DNA of 64,000 bases from Lentilactobacillus parakefiri (GTDB lineage: Bacteria; Bacillota; Bacilli; Lactobacillales; Lactobacillaceae). Every line of letters starts with the position of its first letter. The stretch's first letter is position 1. The notes beneath the pieces were generated by a model that made no database searches, was not told where the DNA came from, and worked only from the letters and a program-made list of their open reading frames with translations. The translations under genes were made by a program, and so were the position numbers. The DNA is taken from the NCBI RefSeq assembly GCF_002157585.1, contig NZ_BDGB01000029.1, forward strand, positions 84,978-148,977, written 5' to 3'. Shown one piece after another: positions 26,188-36,331 of this stretch.

Positions 26188-28131
26188 ATGGCCGACGAAA
26201 AAGAAACTAAAAAAGAATTAGCACATGAATATGATGCCAGCCAAATTCAAGTTCTTGAAGGATTGGAAGCTGTTCGAAAACGTCCCGGGATGTACATCGG
26301 AACGACCAGTTCACAAGGACTTCATCATTTGGTATGGGAAATTGTTGATAACGGGATTGATGAAGCGCTAGCTGGATTTGCGACCAAAATTACCGTGACT
26401 GTTGAAAAAGACAATAGCATTACCGTTACTGATGATGGTCGTGGAATTCCAGTGGATATTCAACAAAAGACTGGCAAGCCGGCTCTGGAAACCGTTTTCA
26501 CCATTCTACACGCCGGTGGTAAATTTGGCGGCGGCGGGTACAAAGTTTCTGGCGGTCTGCATGGTGTGGGTGCCTCAGTTGTTAACGCACTGTCATCTGA
26601 ACTGGACGTCGAAGTTACCCGTGATGGCAAAGTCTACTATATGGACTTTAGCCGCGGTCACGTTAAGACCAAGATGAAAGTGGTTCGTGAAGTTTCAGAT
26701 GATCTTCACGGAACCAAGGTTCATTTTCTGCCGGATCCTGATATTTTCCGGGAAACAACCACTTATGATATTAAAGTATTGACGGCTCGACTTCGTGAGT
26801 TGGCATTCTTGAACAAGGGATTACGGATTGTTGTTCGTGACCTGCGTCCGGAAAAGCCGACTGAACAAGATTTTATGTACGAAGGCGGGATTAAACATTA
26901 CGTTGAATATCTTGATAACAGTAAGGAAACCTTGTTGGATGAACCAATTTATGTTGAAGGGGTCATGAACGGGATTACCGTTGAAGTTGCCATTCAATAT
27001 ACTAACGATTATCACAATACATTAATGACCTTCACTAATAACATTCATACTTATGAAGGTGGGACTCACGAGGAAGGCTTCAAGCGAGCCCTAACCCGGG
27101 TGATCAATGACTATGCCCGCAAGAACAAACTCTTAAAAGACAACGAAGCGAACCTGTCTGGTGAAGATGTCCGTGAAGGCACTACTGCCGTTGTCAGCAT
27201 TAAGCACCCGGATCCGCAGTTCGAGGGTCAGACAAAAACCAAGCTGGGTAATTCTGATGCCCGAACGGTGACTGATCGCATCTTTAGTGATCATTTCACC
27301 AAGTTTTTGATGGAAAATCCGAAGATGGCAAGAAAAATTGTTGATCGTGGTATGTTAGCTTCAAAAGCCCGTTCAGCAGCTAAGCGTGCCCGTGAAGTCA
27401 CTCGGAAAAAGAGTGGCTTGGAGATCAGCAACCTGCCTGGTAAGTTAGCTGATAACACCAGTAAAGATCCCAAAATTTCTGAATTATTTATTGTCGAGGG
27501 TGACTCTGCCGGCGGATCAGCTAAGCAGGGCCGTTCACGTTTGACCCAAGCAATCCTGCCGATCCGTGGGAAAATATTAAACGTTGAAAAGGCCAGTATG
27601 GATCGCATCTTAGCCAACGAAGAAATTCGGTCATTATTCACTGCTATGGGGACCGGCTTTGGCGAAGACTTTGATTTATCAAAGATTAATTACCATAAGC
27701 TGATTATCATGACGGATGCCGATGTTGATGGTGCGCACATTCAAACACTGCTGCTTACATTGATTTATCGCTATATGCGACCATTGATCGATGCCGGCTT
27801 TGTCTACGTTGCTCAGCCACCGTTGTATCAAGTCCGTCAAGGTAAAATGTCTCGGTACATCGATTCCGATGATGATTTAAATGCCTTTTTAGGAACGCTG
27901 CAGCCATCACCAAAACCAGTTATTCAACGGTACAAAGGTTTAGGAGAAATGGACGCTGAACAACTGTGGGATACCACCATGAATCCTGAAAACCGCCATT
28001 TGTTAAGAGTTGAATCCACTGATGCGACCGAAGCAGATAAAGTCTTCTCAATGTTAATGGGTGACAAGGTGGAACCGCGTCGTGATTTTATTGAGGATAA
28101 CGCCACGTTTGTTGAGAATCTTGATGTTTAA
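26188..28131 (+). CDS. gyrB: DNA gyrase subunit B
   Basis: 647-aa ATPase subunit of gyrase. GHKL motifs [20 protein letters not shown] and [15 protein letters not shown] are followed by the transducer domain and TOPRIM motifs [13 protein letters not shown] and [11 protein letters not shown], with the quinolone region [12 protein letters not shown]. The start follows GAAGGAGAC. Co-transcribed with recF. Confidence 0.98.
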   Translation: MADEKETKKELAHEYDASQIQVLEGLEAVRKRPGMYIGTTSSQGLHHLVWEIVDNGIDEALAGFATKITVTVEKDNSITVTDDGRGIPVDIQQKTGKPALETVFTILHAGGKFGGGGYKVSGGLHGVGASVVNALSSELDVEVTRDGKVYYMDFSRGHVKTKMKVVREVSDDLHGTKVHFLPDPDIFRETTTYDIKVLTARLRELAFLNKGLRIVVRDLRPEKPTEQDFMYEGGIKHYVEYLDNSKETLLDEPIYVEGVMNGITVEVAIQYTNDYHNTLMTFTNNIHTYEGGTHEEGFKRALTRVINDYARKNKLLKDNEANLSGEDVREGTTAVVSIKHPDPQFEGQTKTKLGNSDARTVTDRIFSDHFTKFLMENPKMARKIVDRGMLASKARSAAKRAREVTRKKSGLEISNLPGKLADNTSKDPKISELFIVEGDSAGGSAKQGRSRLTQAILPIRGKILNVEKASMDRILANEEIRSLFTAMGTGFGEDFDLSKINYHKLIIMTDADVDGAHIQTLLLTLIYRYMRPLIDAGFVYVAQPPLYQVRQGKMSRYIDSDDDLNAFLGTLQPSPKPVIQRYKGLGEMDAEQLWDTTMNPENRHLLRVESTDATEADKVFSMLMGDKVEPRRDFIEDNATFVENLDV

Positions 28132-28172
28132 AATCACCTACCGAGTTGCTAACTGTTTAATAGCCGAAAAAA

Positions 28173-28188
28173 TGTTTCACATGAAACA
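28173..28188. promoter_or_regulatory. parS-like site (one central mismatch)
   Basis: TGTTTCACATGAAACA differs from the ParB consensus only at one of the two central bases. It lies between gyrB and gyrA, 5 kb from the dnaA-dnaN origin. Confidence 0.75.
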
Positions 28189-28220
28189 TATAACCAAGCC
28201 TGTGAATGGAGGTAAATAAT

Positions 28221-30785
28221 TTGGCGAATAAAGATAACCATGATGAACCAATTGCTGGTCGAGTGACCAACGTTGATTTGTCTAAAAAAATGCGGACGTC
28301 ATTTCTTGATTATGCCATGAGTGTTATTGTTGCTCGTGCGCTGCCTGATGTTCGTGACGGTTTAAAGCCGGTTCACCGTCGTATTTTATACGATATGCAT
28401 GAATTGGGTGTAACGCCCGACAAACCTTATAAGAAATCAGCCAGAATTGTTGGGGATGTTTTAGGTAAATATCACCCACATGGTGACACGGCTGTGTATG
28501 AGTCAATGGTTCGAATGGCGCAGGACTTTAGTTACCGTTATATGTTGGTTGACGGTCACGGAAACTTTGGCTCAGTCGATGGTGATGGTGCTGCGGCGAT
28601 GCGTTATACCGAAGCTCGGTTGAGCAAAATTGCCATGGAAATGTTGCGGGATATCAATAAAGATACCATCGACTTCCAGCCCAACTACGATGGCACCGAA
28701 CGTGAACCGAGCGTTTTGCCGTCACGATTCCCGAACCTGCTGGTTAATGGGGCCTCAGGAATTGCGGTTGGAATGGCAACCAATATTCCCCCTCACAATT
28801 TGTCGGAAGTCATCAGTGCAATTCACGTTTTGATGAAGAACCCAGATGCCACCACGGCGGACTTGATGGAAGCTTTGCCTGGACCTGACTTTCCAACTGG
28901 CGGGGTTGTCATGGGCAAATCCGGTATTCGGAAGGCCTATGAAACCGGTAAGGGGACGATTATCGTCCGCGCCAAAGTTGAAATTGAAGGAGAAGCCGGT
29001 GGCAAGCAGCGAATCATTGCAACCGAATTGCCCTACATGGTCAACAAGGCCAAGTTAATTGAACGGATTGCTGAATTAGCCCGTGATAAACGGATTGAAG
29101 GCATTACGGATATTAACGACGAGTCCGACCGTGAAGGGATGCGGGTGGTGATTGATGTTCGGCGGGATGCCAGTGCCGAAGTCATCTTGAATAACTTGTA
29201 CAAATTAACCCTGATGCAGACGTCGTTTAGTTTCAACATGCTGGCCATTGTCAAGGGGACGCCAAAGATTTTGAGTTTAAAAGAAATTTTGAACTACTAT
29301 CTGGAGCACCAGGTTGAAGTGATCCAGCGACGGACCAAGTATGAACTAAACAAGGCTCAGGCAAGGGCCCATATCCTTGAAGGTTTAAGGATTGCCCTTG
29401 ATCATATTGATGAAATCATCAAAATTATCCGTGGTTCACAAACGGGTGACGTTGCCAAGAACCAACTGATTGAAGGCTTTGGTCTTGACGATAAGCAGGC
29501 GCAAGCGATCTTGGACATGCGTCTGGTTCGTTTGACCGGTTTGGAACGCGAAAAGATTGATAAAGAATATAATCAATTGATGAAGGACATCGAAGAATAC
29601 AAGGCGATTCTTGCCAGTCGTGAACGCGTCAATGAAATTATTTATCAAGAATTGTTGGAAATTCAAAACAAATTTGGCGATCCACGACGAACTGAACTGC
29701 TGGTCGGCGAAGTTTTGAGTCTTGAAGATGAAGATTTGATCGAAGAAGAAGACGTCATTATCTCGTTAACCCACAATGGCTATATCAAGCGATTACCAAC
29801 TTCCGAGTTTAAGGCTCAAAACCGTGGTGGTCGTGGGGTTCAAGGGATGGGTGTTCATAACGATGATTTCGTGGAACACTTAGTTTCGACGTCAACCCAC
29901 GACGTGCTGTTGTTCTTCACCGATGCCGGTAAAGTTTATCGGATGAAGGGTTACGAGATTCCCGAATATGGGCGTTCAGCCAAGGGAATCCCCGTTATTA
30001 ACCTGTTGAACATTGGCAATAACGAAAAAATTCAAGCCGTGATTAACGTTTCTGATAAGCACAAGGATATTGAGAAGGATCTTTTCTTTGTTACCTTGAT
30101 GGGAACTGTTAAGCGCACACCGGTGTCTGATTTTGCCAATATTCGCAGCAACGGTCTGAAAGCCATTAACCTCAAGGATGACGATCAGGTAAGTAACGTC
30201 TTGATCGCTGATGAGGATCAAAATATTATTATCGGAACTCACCGTGGTTATGCGGTCAGCTTTAACGCTGCCGATGTCCGTTCTATGGGCCGATCAGCTA
30301 CTGGTGTTCGAGGTATTCGACTACGTGAGAATGATTATGTCGTTGGTTCTGATCTTTTGAAGCCTGATAGTGAGGTCTTTATCATTTCAGAAAATGGTTA
30401 TGGTAAACGAACTCCAGCTGCCGAGTACCCAATCAAGGGTCGGGGCGGTAAAGGGATTAAGACCGCAAACATCTCTGAAAAGAATGGGCCGCTTGCTGGT
30501 TTAACAACCGTTGACGGCGAGGAAGATATCATGCTGATCACGGATCAGGGAGTCATGATTCGATTCAGTGTTGAGGATGTTTCTCAGACTGGACGGGCAA
30601 CACTTGGCGTTCATCTGATCAGAATGACCGATGGGGCTAAGGTTGCTACCATGGCCAAGGTTGAGAAGCAGGATGATTCAGAGGATGATGCCAAAAAGCA
30701 ATCAGCTGATGCGGATCACTCAAATGATAATTCCGGTAACCAGCCTGATCAGAATTCAAATTCTGATGATTCATCCAACCAATAA
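28221..30785 (+). CDS. gyrA: DNA gyrase subunit A
   Basis: 854-aa cleavage subunit. An N-terminal winged helix with catalytic Tyr in [12 protein letters not shown] is followed by the coiled-coil gate and a C-terminal six-bladed wrapping domain (repeats such as [12 protein letters not shown] with the GyrA-box). An acidic, Asn-rich tail follows. I chose the TTG at 28221, 7 bases after GGAGGT; an ATG at 28206 lies before that site. The quinolone-resistance region reads [11 protein letters not shown], with Thr where Escherichia coli has Ser83 and Glu at the Asp87 position. Confidence 0.98.
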   Translation: MANKDNHDEPIAGRVTNVDLSKKMRTSFLDYAMSVIVARALPDVRDGLKPVHRRILYDMHELGVTPDKPYKKSARIVGDVLGKYHPHGDTAVYESMVRMAQDFSYRYMLVDGHGNFGSVDGDGAAAMRYTEARLSKIAMEMLRDINKDTIDFQPNYDGTEREPSVLPSRFPNLLVNGASGIAVGMATNIPPHNLSEVISAIHVLMKNPDATTADLMEALPGPDFPTGGVVMGKSGIRKAYETGKGTIIVRAKVEIEGEAGGKQRIIATELPYMVNKAKLIERIAELARDKRIEGITDINDESDREGMRVVIDVRRDASAEVILNNLYKLTLMQTSFSFNMLAIVKGTPKILSLKEILNYYLEHQVEVIQRRTKYELNKAQARAHILEGLRIALDHIDEIIKIIRGSQTGDVAKNQLIEGFGLDDKQAQAILDMRLVRLTGLEREKIDKEYNQLMKDIEEYKAILASRERVNEIIYQELLEIQNKFGDPRRTELLVGEVLSLEDEDLIEEEDVIISLTHNGYIKRLPTSEFKAQNRGGRGVQGMGVHNDDFVEHLVSTSTHDVLLFFTDAGKVYRMKGYEIPEYGRSAKGIPVINLLNIGNNEKIQAVINVSDKHKDIEKDLFFVTLMGTVKRTPVSDFANIRSNGLKAINLKDDDQVSNVLIADEDQNIIIGTHRGYAVSFNAADVRSMGRSATGVRGIRLRENDYVVGSDLLKPDSEVFIISENGYGKRTPAAEYPIKGRGGKGIKTANISEKNGPLAGLTTVDGEEDIMLITDQGVMIRFSVEDVSQTGRATLGVHLIRMTDGAKVATMAKVEKQDDSEDDAKKQSADADHSNDNSGNQPDQNSNSDDSSNQ

Positions 30786-30796
30786 TTGATCTAACA

Positions 30797-30980
30797 GAGG
30801 TTGGGACAAAAATAATTATCGTCTCACCCATATTTCAGCATTGCGACTATTTCATAACAAAAACGTGGGAATTAAAGCAGTTTCCGGCCATAAAAGCCAG
30901 CAATCCAAATATCCAAGTTCAGGATATTCGGATTGCTGGCTTTTATTCTGGAAACTAACCGCTCTATTTCCCACTCTTTG
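30797..30980. repeat. Structured intergenic repeat, copy B
   Basis: Begins GAGGTTGGGACA, contains AACGTGGGAATTAAAGC and GTTTCCGGCCA, then a 24-bp stem with one mismatch (30891-30914 with 30922-30945), GGAAAC, and ends TTCCCACTCTTTG. The ends and internal landmarks match copy A at 18506 while the central stem differs in sequence, so structure rather than sequence is kept. It follows gyrA and probably acts as its terminator. Confidence 0.65.
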
Positions 30981-30994
30981 TTTCACATGAAACC
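30979..30994. promoter_or_regulatory. Weak parS-like site
   Basis: TGTTTCACATGAAACC has two differences from the ParB consensus (centre and last base). It directly follows repeat copy B, downstream of gyrA. Confidence 0.5.
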
Positions 30995-31113
30995 TCCATC
31001 ACACTTTTATAGGAAATCGTCCAAAAAAGTCATGCTAATTCTTTGACTTACTTTTCGTAAGTGATATGCTTTTTGTAAGAATTAAAATACGACTACTTGG
31101 AGGTAATTGATTC

Positions 31114-32223
31114 ATGACTGTTGTTAATGGCTACAAACAAAACGATAACGAAGAAAAAATCAATATTTTAAATTTGGAAGAGTTGGAAGAACGAGCTAAG
31201 CAAATCATTCCAACCGGTGGTTTTGGTTACATTGTTGGTGGTTCAGAGAATAACTGGACGTTAAAAGCTAACCGGAAAGCCTTTACCCACAAGCAAATTG
31301 TTCCCCGTGCTTTGAGCAACATTGAAAACCCATCACTCGATACCAACGTCTTTGGGATTCCGCTAAAAACGCCAATTATGATGGCCCCAACTGCTGCTCA
31401 AGGATTGGCGCACTCACAAGGTGAAAAGGATACTGCAAAAGGTGTTGCTGCTGTCGGTGGGTTGATGGCCCAAAGTACTTACTCCTCAGTATCTATCTCA
31501 GATACTGCTGCAGCTGGTAACGGTGCCCCACAATTCTTCCAACTTTATATGAGTAAAGATTGGGACTTCAACTATTCCCTGCTTGACGAGGCAAAAAAGG
31601 CTGGCGTTAAAGGGATTATCTTGACCGTTGATGCCACCGTCGATGGTTATCGTGAAGACGACATCAAGAATAACTTCCAATTCCCAATTCCAATGGCAAA
31701 TTTGACTAAATTCAGTGAGGGTGACGGTAAAGGTAAGGGAATCGCTGAAATCTACGCCGCAGCCGCTCAAAAGATTGGGCCTGACGACGTCAAGAAGATT
31801 GCTGACTATACTGATTTACCAGTGATTGTTAAAGGAATCGAATCGCCAGAAGACGCCCTTTATGCAATTGGTGCCGGGGCTGCCGGTGTTTATGTCTCCA
31901 ACCACGGTGGCCGTCAATTAAACGGTGGCCCAGCATCATTTGATGTGTTGGAAGACGTTGCCAAAGCCGTTAACGGCCGGGTTCCAATTATCTTTGATTC
32001 TGGTGTTCGTCGTGGATCTGATGCCTTCAAGGCACTGGCTTCCGGTGCTGACTTGGTTGCCATGGGCCGACCGGTTATTTATGGTTTGGCTTTAGGTGGC
32101 GCTGAAGGGGTTCAAGCTGTCTTTGAACACCTTGGTGATGAATTGAAGACAACTATGCAATTGGCGGGAACTAAGACCATTGCTGACGTTAAGAAGACCT
32201 ATCTCTTAAGTATTCATTATTAA
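31114..32223 (+). CDS. lox: L-lactate oxidase (FMN-dependent alpha-hydroxy acid oxidase)
   Basis: 369-aa TIM-barrel flavoenzyme that oxidises L-lactate to pyruvate with O2, forming H2O2. GGFGYIVGGSENNWTL near residue 36, MMAPTAAQGLAHSQGE, FQLYMSKD, ILTVDATVDGYREDDIKN, VSNHGGRQLNGGPAS (catalytic His-Gly-Gly-Arg) and FDSGVRRGSDAFKALA are all present. The sequence is closer to Aerococcus lactate oxidase than to glycolate oxidase. The start follows TTGGAGG. Monocistronic. It allows aerobic lactate use and peroxide production. Confidence 0.92.
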   Translation: MTVVNGYKQNDNEEKINILNLEELEERAKQIIPTGGFGYIVGGSENNWTLKANRKAFTHKQIVPRALSNIENPSLDTNVFGIPLKTPIMMAPTAAQGLAHSQGEKDTAKGVAAVGGLMAQSTYSSVSISDTAAAGNGAPQFFQLYMSKDWDFNYSLLDEAKKAGVKGIILTVDATVDGYREDDIKNNFQFPIPMANLTKFSEGDGKGKGIAEIYAAAAQKIGPDDVKKIADYTDLPVIVKGIESPEDALYAIGAGAAGVYVSNHGGRQLNGGPASFDVLEDVAKAVNGRVPIIFDSGVRRGSDAFKALASGADLVAMGRPVIYGLALGGAEGVQAVFEHLGDELKTTMQLAGTKTIADVKKTYLLSIHY

Positions 32224-32369
32224 TGTGTGCAACGTCCGATCATCGGGATTCTCTAACAGATTTGATTAAGTATTCGCTTCTGTTCTCATGATGGGAAATA
32301 ATATCAGAGAATGCCAATGAGTGCTGCACAGTATTAGAACATTCCCCGTGTTCTTTCTCCCAAAATATG
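32224..32369. other. Structured region after lox
   Basis: GATTCTCT at 32247-32254 can pair with AGAGAATG near 32307, inside a longer imperfect stem from GTGTGCAAC to GTGCTGCAC. No T-run follows and no open frame is present. It may end the lox transcript or be an RNA of unknown role. Confidence 0.35.
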
Positions 32370-32406
32370 AAAAACAGCGTCCCTCGTTTTGAGGAACGCT
32401 GTTTTT
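32370..32406 (-). terminator. Bidirectional terminator
   Basis: AAAACAGCGTCCCTC pairs with GAGGAACGCTGTTTT with T-runs both ways. It closes the small membrane protein gene. Confidence 0.88.
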
Positions 32407-32421
32407 GAATCGGATTTTAGG

Positions 32422-32613
32422 TTAGTTAATGTTTTTTCGTGGTCGGCCGGTTGTTTGCCCTTTATCCAGAATTTCTGGGTGCTCGTTACGTGCATAGGCG
32501 TATGCATGAGGATCCTGGCCGTTTTGATATCGATTTGAACCGGTGTTTGCTTGAGAGTTTCTGAAGTAATAAAATGCTGAAACCCCAACGATGATTAAAA
32601 GTAAAAGTGTCAT
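32422..32613 (-). CDS. Small single-pass membrane protein
   Basis: 63-aa protein. One transmembrane segment at the N terminus (TLLLLIIVGVSAFYYF) is followed by a polar tail with NRYQNGQDPHAYAYARNEHPEILDKG and a basic end. The ATG at 32613 follows GAGGAATTCA; longer versions starting upstream lack a ribosome site. No family is recognised and no Cys is present. It ends at a strong terminator, supporting a real gene. Confidence 0.6.
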   Translation of the reverse strand: MTLLLLIIVGVSAFYYFRNSQANTGSNRYQNGQDPHAYAYARNEHPEILDKGQTTGRPRKNIN

Positions 32614-32903
32614 TGAATTCCTCGTTTCTTTATTTTTTGTTAAGTCATGGGACACGTACGGAAAAGCGTTTCCAAACTCCTAAATGAATTTGGAATTGAT
32701 ACTAGTTTACTTCCAAAATTAGAAGAGTCAAGTATCTGCTCGACGATCCTGGGTGGTTTGCCTAAGAAATCTTGATGTGGCAAGGGTTTCCAAAATATTA
32801 AGGAATTATTTAATTCTTGATTATGAATCATTTTCTCGAGAAAAAATAATCTTGCCGATTTCTATCGTATATAATAAGTGTATCGTGAATCACAATTAGG
32901 CAA
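32614..32903. other. AT-rich intergenic region upstream of the rpsF promoter
   Basis: No frame with a ribosome site is visible on either strand. It contains the promoter of the small membrane protein on the minus strand and a spare TATAAT at 32870-32875 without a well-spaced -35. Confidence 0.4.
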
Positions 32904-33016
32904 TTGATATTTAGGTCCACACGTGGTATTATTTTATATTGTGAGTATCTGGGTAAAAACAGAAACTCTCCTTGCTCTCGGGAAGAGGGCCATAAGTCCA
33001 CAAGGAGGTGCAAATC
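32904..33016 (+). promoter_or_regulatory. rpsF promoter and leader
   Basis: TTGATA at 32904-32909, a 17-base spacer and TATTAT at 32927-32932 form an excellent sigma-A promoter. The leader of about 75 bases includes CTCTCC...GGGAAGAGGG (about 32967-32992), which can fold into a short stem before the AGGAGGTG ribosome site. Firmicute rpsF leaders are known to bind the S6:S18 complex; whether this stem is that element is uncertain. Confidence 0.65.
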
Positions 33017-33313
33017 ATGGAAGAAAAGAAATACGAAATTACTTACATCATCCGTCCTGATATTGAAGAATCCGCAAAATCTGCATTGATCGAACGATTC
33101 GACAAGATCTTGACTGACAATGGTGCTAAGGTACTGAGCTCAAAAGACTGGTCAAAGCGTCGTTTTGCTTACGAAATCGGTGGTTTCAACGAAGGAACCT
33201 ATCACGTTGTCACTTTAACAACTGATTCAGACGCATCACTTAACGAATTTGATCGTCTTTCAAAAATCAATGACGATATCTTACGTCATATGATCGTTGT
33301 TCGTGACGACTAA
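33017..33313 (+). CDS. rpsF: Ribosomal protein bS6
   Basis: 98-aa protein beginning [18 protein letters not shown], with [12 protein letters not shown] and [10 protein letters not shown] typical of S6. The ATG at 33017 follows AGGAGGTG; an ATG 9 bases earlier overlaps that site. First gene of the rpsF-ssb-rpsR operon. Confidence 0.97.
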   Translation: MEEKKYEITYIIRPDIEESAKSALIERFDKILTDNGAKVLSSKDWSKRRFAYEIGGFNEGTYHVVTLTTDSDASLNEFDRLSKINDDILRHMIVVRDD

Positions 33314-33346
33314 TAATTGATTCTAATATGAGAGGAGCAATTCAGC

Positions 33347-33907
33347 ATGCTTAATCGTGCAGTTCTTACGGGTCGCCTAACCCGCGATGTTGATTTACGA
33401 TACACTCAAAGCGGAACCGCTGTCGGTTCGTTCTCACTTGCCGTTGATCGGCAATTTACCAATCAACAGGGGGAACGTGAGGCTGATTTCATCAACTGCG
33501 TAATCTGGCGTAAATCCGCTGAAAACTTTGCCAACTTCGTTCATAAGGGGTCTCTTGTTGGAATTGATGGTCGCATTCAGACCAGAAATTATGAAAACGC
33601 ACAGGGACAACGGGTTTATGTGACTGAAGTTGTAGTAGAGAATTTTGCCCTGCTTGAGCCGCGTTCTGCAAGGAACAACTCAAATGGTCAGCAAAATGGT
33701 GCTGCTCCTCAACAAAATAACGGTAATGCCAATCCATTTGATAACAATTCAAATGCCGGCAATAATGGCAATTCCAACAATAACGGCGGGAATAATCCTG
33801 CTAATAATGGTGGAAATAACGGGAGCAGTGGGAACAATAATCCCAATGATCCGTTCGCTAACTCCGGGGATTCGATTGACATTTCTGATGATGATTTACC
33901 ATTCTAA
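33347..33907 (+). CDS. ssb: Single-stranded DNA-binding protein
   Basis: 186-aa SSB. The OB fold spans residues 1-110 ([43 protein letters not shown]). A long Gly/Asn/Gln-rich linker follows, with the acidic partner-binding tip DDDLPF at the end. Ribosome site GAGAGGAG. Middle gene of the S6-SSB-S18 operon. Confidence 0.97.
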   Translation: MLNRAVLTGRLTRDVDLRYTQSGTAVGSFSLAVDRQFTNQQGEREADFINCVIWRKSAENFANFVHKGSLVGIDGRIQTRNYENAQGQRVYVTEVVVENFALLEPRSARNNSNGQQNGAAPQQNNGNANPFDNNSNAGNNGNSNNNGGNNPANNGGNNGSSGNNNPNDPFANSGDSIDISDDDLPF

Positions 33908-33943
33908 TGAAGTGGTAAAGTAAATTTTCGAGGAGGAAAAACT

Positions 33944-34183
33944 ATGGCATATCAAAGACGTGGCGGCGGTCGCCGTCGTCGTAAAGTTGATTTTATTGCT
34001 GCAAATCACATTGAATACATCGACTACAAAGATATCGATTTATTGAAGCGATTTGTTTCAGAACGTGGAAAGATTCTTCCACGTCGAGTTACTGGAACTA
34101 GCGCAAAGAACCAACGTAGCTTAACAATTGCTATTAAACGTGCACGTATCATGGGCTTGATGCCTTTCGTTGCGGCCGACTAA
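33944..34183 (+). CDS. rpsR: Ribosomal protein bS18
   Basis: 79-aa basic protein with [25 protein letters not shown], the S18 signature. The start follows GAGGAGG. Last gene of the operon, closed by the terminator at 34194-34221. Confidence 0.97.
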   Translation: MAYQRRGGGRRRRKVDFIAANHIEYIDYKDIDLLKRFVSERGKILPRRVTGTSAKNQRSLTIAIKRARIMGLMPFVAAD

Positions 34184-34193
34184 TAATGATTTA

Positions 34194-34221
34194 TTGAAGT
34201 CATCCTTTCGGGGATGGCTTT
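34194..34221 (+). terminator. Terminator after rpsR
   Basis: AAGTCATCC-TTTCG-GGGATGGCTT followed by TTTT. Confidence 0.85.
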
Positions 34222-34236
34222 TTTATTTTGTCGTGA

Positions 34237-34273
34237 GAAAAGCCTTCCCAAGAGATTACTGGGAAGGCTTGTA
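34237..34273 (-). terminator. Terminator after nhaC
   Basis: AAGCCTTCCCA (34240-34250) pairs with TGGGAAGGCTT (34260-34270). It closes the minus-strand nhaC transcript. Confidence 0.8.
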
Positions 34274-34282
34274 TAAACTAAA

Positions 34283-35698
34283 TTAATTTTCGTTAGTAAC
34301 GGGTTTTGCGTGATCTACTTGGCGATCAGATTCCACCTTCTTTAAACCAATGCCGGTGAATCCGCTCAGCAATGAGAAGACTGGGCAAAGTAGGCTGAAG
34401 AATACAAACGGTAGGTATTGAATCGTTGGGACGCTCAGTGTGTTGGCGATGAAGACCCCGCCAACGCCCCATGGAACCAAGTAGTTCAAAACGGTACCGC
34501 CATCTTCAAGGACCCGGCCGAGGGCTCTGCTGGCAAGTCCCCCGTGATTGAATGTCTTTTTAAACGCCCGCCCAGGCAGTATGATCGAAAGAAATTGTTC
34601 ACCAACGAAGATATTCACCCCAATACAGGCTCCTAGTGCCGCTGTGACTAATTTAGCCGGACTATTTAACCTGGTAGCCAGTGGGGACATAATGGCGCTG
34701 ATAAGGCCAAAATGAACTAATAAACCACCAAGCGATAAGGTCAACACGATTAAGGCAACCGTCGGCATCATGCTGACGATCCCGCCCCGCGAAAGCAGCA
34801 GGTTAACTTCATCATTAGAAGTTTTAGCCACAAACCCATTGGTGATGATGGTGCTGGCTTTAGTGATGTTCAAACCAGGATTGTTCACAAACATCATCCC
34901 GGCTGACACAAAGATATTAAGCAGCATGGTTGGAATGGCCGCCATTTTGAAACCAGCGCAGACAAACACCAAGATAATCGGGATCAAGGCAACCAGTGAG
35001 ATGTGAAAATCGCTGTTCAATGCGGCGACGGTTGTATTGATTTTGTTCATATCGGCATGGTTGTGGCCCATTCCGAGAAAGGCAAAAGCGATAGTCGAAA
35101 TCGTGGCGGCTGGAATCGTTGACCAGAGAATGGTTTTCATGTGGTCAAACAAGTCAGTGTCAACCACCGCGGCTGCCAGGTTATTAGTTTCGGAAAGTGG
35201 AGAACATTTATCACCAAACACGCCACCTGAAATAATGGCCCCGGCCACCAAGGCTGGGTTGAAATTCATGGTGACGCCAATCCCGAAGAAAGCAATTCCG
35301 ACCGTTGAGACAACCGTAAAACAGCTGCCAACCGCGGCGCCAACCAGTGAACAGACGAGGAAAACCGTTGGTAAGAACCACTGTGCACTGATGGCCTTAA
35401 AGCCAATGACCATCAAAGTGGGGATGGTTCCCGCAGCAATCCAGGTACTGATCATGGCGCCGATTAGAATGAAGATGACAATGGGGATGATCCCTTTATC
35501 AATGCCGTCCTTGATGCCGGCATTAATTTCATCCCAACTGAAACCGGTAATCTTGGCCCAAAAAATGGTGACGGTGATTGCTAGTAATACCGGAACCTGT
35601 GGGGATAGCCCCAAGCCGATTACCCCGGTTCCCATAATGGCCAATGCAACAACTAATACTAAGATTGCTTCTATCAAACTAACTTTACTATTTCTCAT
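34283..35698 (-). CDS. nhaC: NhaC-family antiporter, possibly amino acid-linked
   Basis: 471-aa membrane protein with about 11-12 hydrophobic segments of the NhaC Na+/H+ antiporter family (GVFGDKCSPLSETNNLAAAVVDTDLFDH, VPWGVGGVFIANTLSVP). The start follows AGAGGTTGG. A T-box leader precedes it, so expression responds to an uncharged tRNA. NhaC homologues accompany tyrosine decarboxylase clusters in lactobacilli, and T-box-controlled members have been proposed as tyrosine transporters. A role in amino acid, possibly tyrosine, exchange therefore seems at least as likely as sodium export. The substrate is inferred only. Confidence 0.82.
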   Translation of the reverse strand: MRNSKVSLIEAILVLVVALAIMGTGVIGLGLSPQVPVLLAITVTIFWAKITGFSWDEINAGIKDGIDKGIIPIVIFILIGAMISTWIAAGTIPTLMVIGFKAISAQWFLPTVFLVCSLVGAAVGSCFTVVSTVGIAFFGIGVTMNFNPALVAGAIISGGVFGDKCSPLSETNNLAAAVVDTDLFDHMKTILWSTIPAATISTIAFAFLGMGHNHADMNKINTTVAALNSDFHISLVALIPIILVFVCAGFKMAAIPTMLLNIFVSAGMMFVNNPGLNITKASTIITNGFVAKTSNDEVNLLLSRGGIVSMMPTVALIVLTLSLGGLLVHFGLISAIMSPLATRLNSPAKLVTAALGACIGVNIFVGEQFLSIILPGRAFKKTFNHGGLASRALGRVLEDGGTVLNYLVPWGVGGVFIANTLSVPTIQYLPFVFFSLLCPVFSLLSGFTGIGLKKVESDRQVDHAKPVTNEN

Positions 35699-35810
35699 AA
35701 TGCCAACCTCTTTTATTTTTCAAATTTTTGTCTGCTAGTTTAAATTCAGTTGACGGAAATATCGTGGTAAGCCGCCATTGGTTGTTCGTTTCATTTTACA
35801 ATCCCCCTAA

Positions 35811-36046
35811 AAAATAAAAAATCGTCCCTACTGCACATCAATGCAATAGGGACGATTTGACCGTGGTACCACCCAACTTGTGTATTAAAAAATACACCAC
35901 TCACTAGAAGATAATGGATTCTAGTTATTGACCATTGTCGTGATATTACGGTATTTCATAACCTTACCCTGATTGGTTCGCAGCAACCACCAACTTCCTG
36001 ACGCCCAGATAAGGCACTACTTCATGTAATTCGACTTTAATTATTA
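35811..36046 (-). promoter_or_regulatory. T-box riboswitch controlling nhaC
   Basis: On the minus strand: S-turn AGTAG, AGGAAGTTGGTGG..CGAACCAA stem I tip, and the T-box GGGTGGTACCACGG (plus coordinates 35862-35874). A terminator follows (TCGTCCCTATTGC / GCAGTAGGGACGA then TTTTTTATTTTTT, 35811-35858). The specifier region reads TTATGAAATACC. TAC (Tyr; plus 35951-35953) would fit known tyrosine-linked NhaC genes, but AAT and ATG are also readable by eye. Confidence 0.92.
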
Positions 36047-36051
36047 AAGTG

Positions 36052-36080
36052 AGTATAGAACTTGATGAGAGGAATTGCAA
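36052..36080 (-). promoter_or_regulatory. Promoter of the T-box/nhaC transcript
   Basis: Minus-strand TTGCAA (36075-36080), 17-base spacer, TATACT (36052-36057), positioned just upstream of the T-box leader. Confidence 0.75.
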
Positions 36081-36331
36081 GAAATGTTTTCTGTTCGTGG
36101 AACTTCGTAATAAGGAAGCCGCTATTCGTCGAAATACTCCGGATTCTTAAATAACCTAAATAATTCTTCCTCATCCACCTACGATTATCGAAAAAAATCT
36201 TATTTTTCCCTTGTTAAACAATAAAATGTCATTAAAGCTCACACAAAAGATCCATTTGTGATAATATAAATGCATTCTCATTAAAATATTTTAATCCAAT
36301 TCTTATGTTGCTCTTATTTAGGAGGATGCCT

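Noticed and set aside
35037..35738. 233-residue open frame opposite nhaC
   Set aside because: Antisense shadow of nhaC; composition mirrors a hydrophobic protein and there is no ribosome site.
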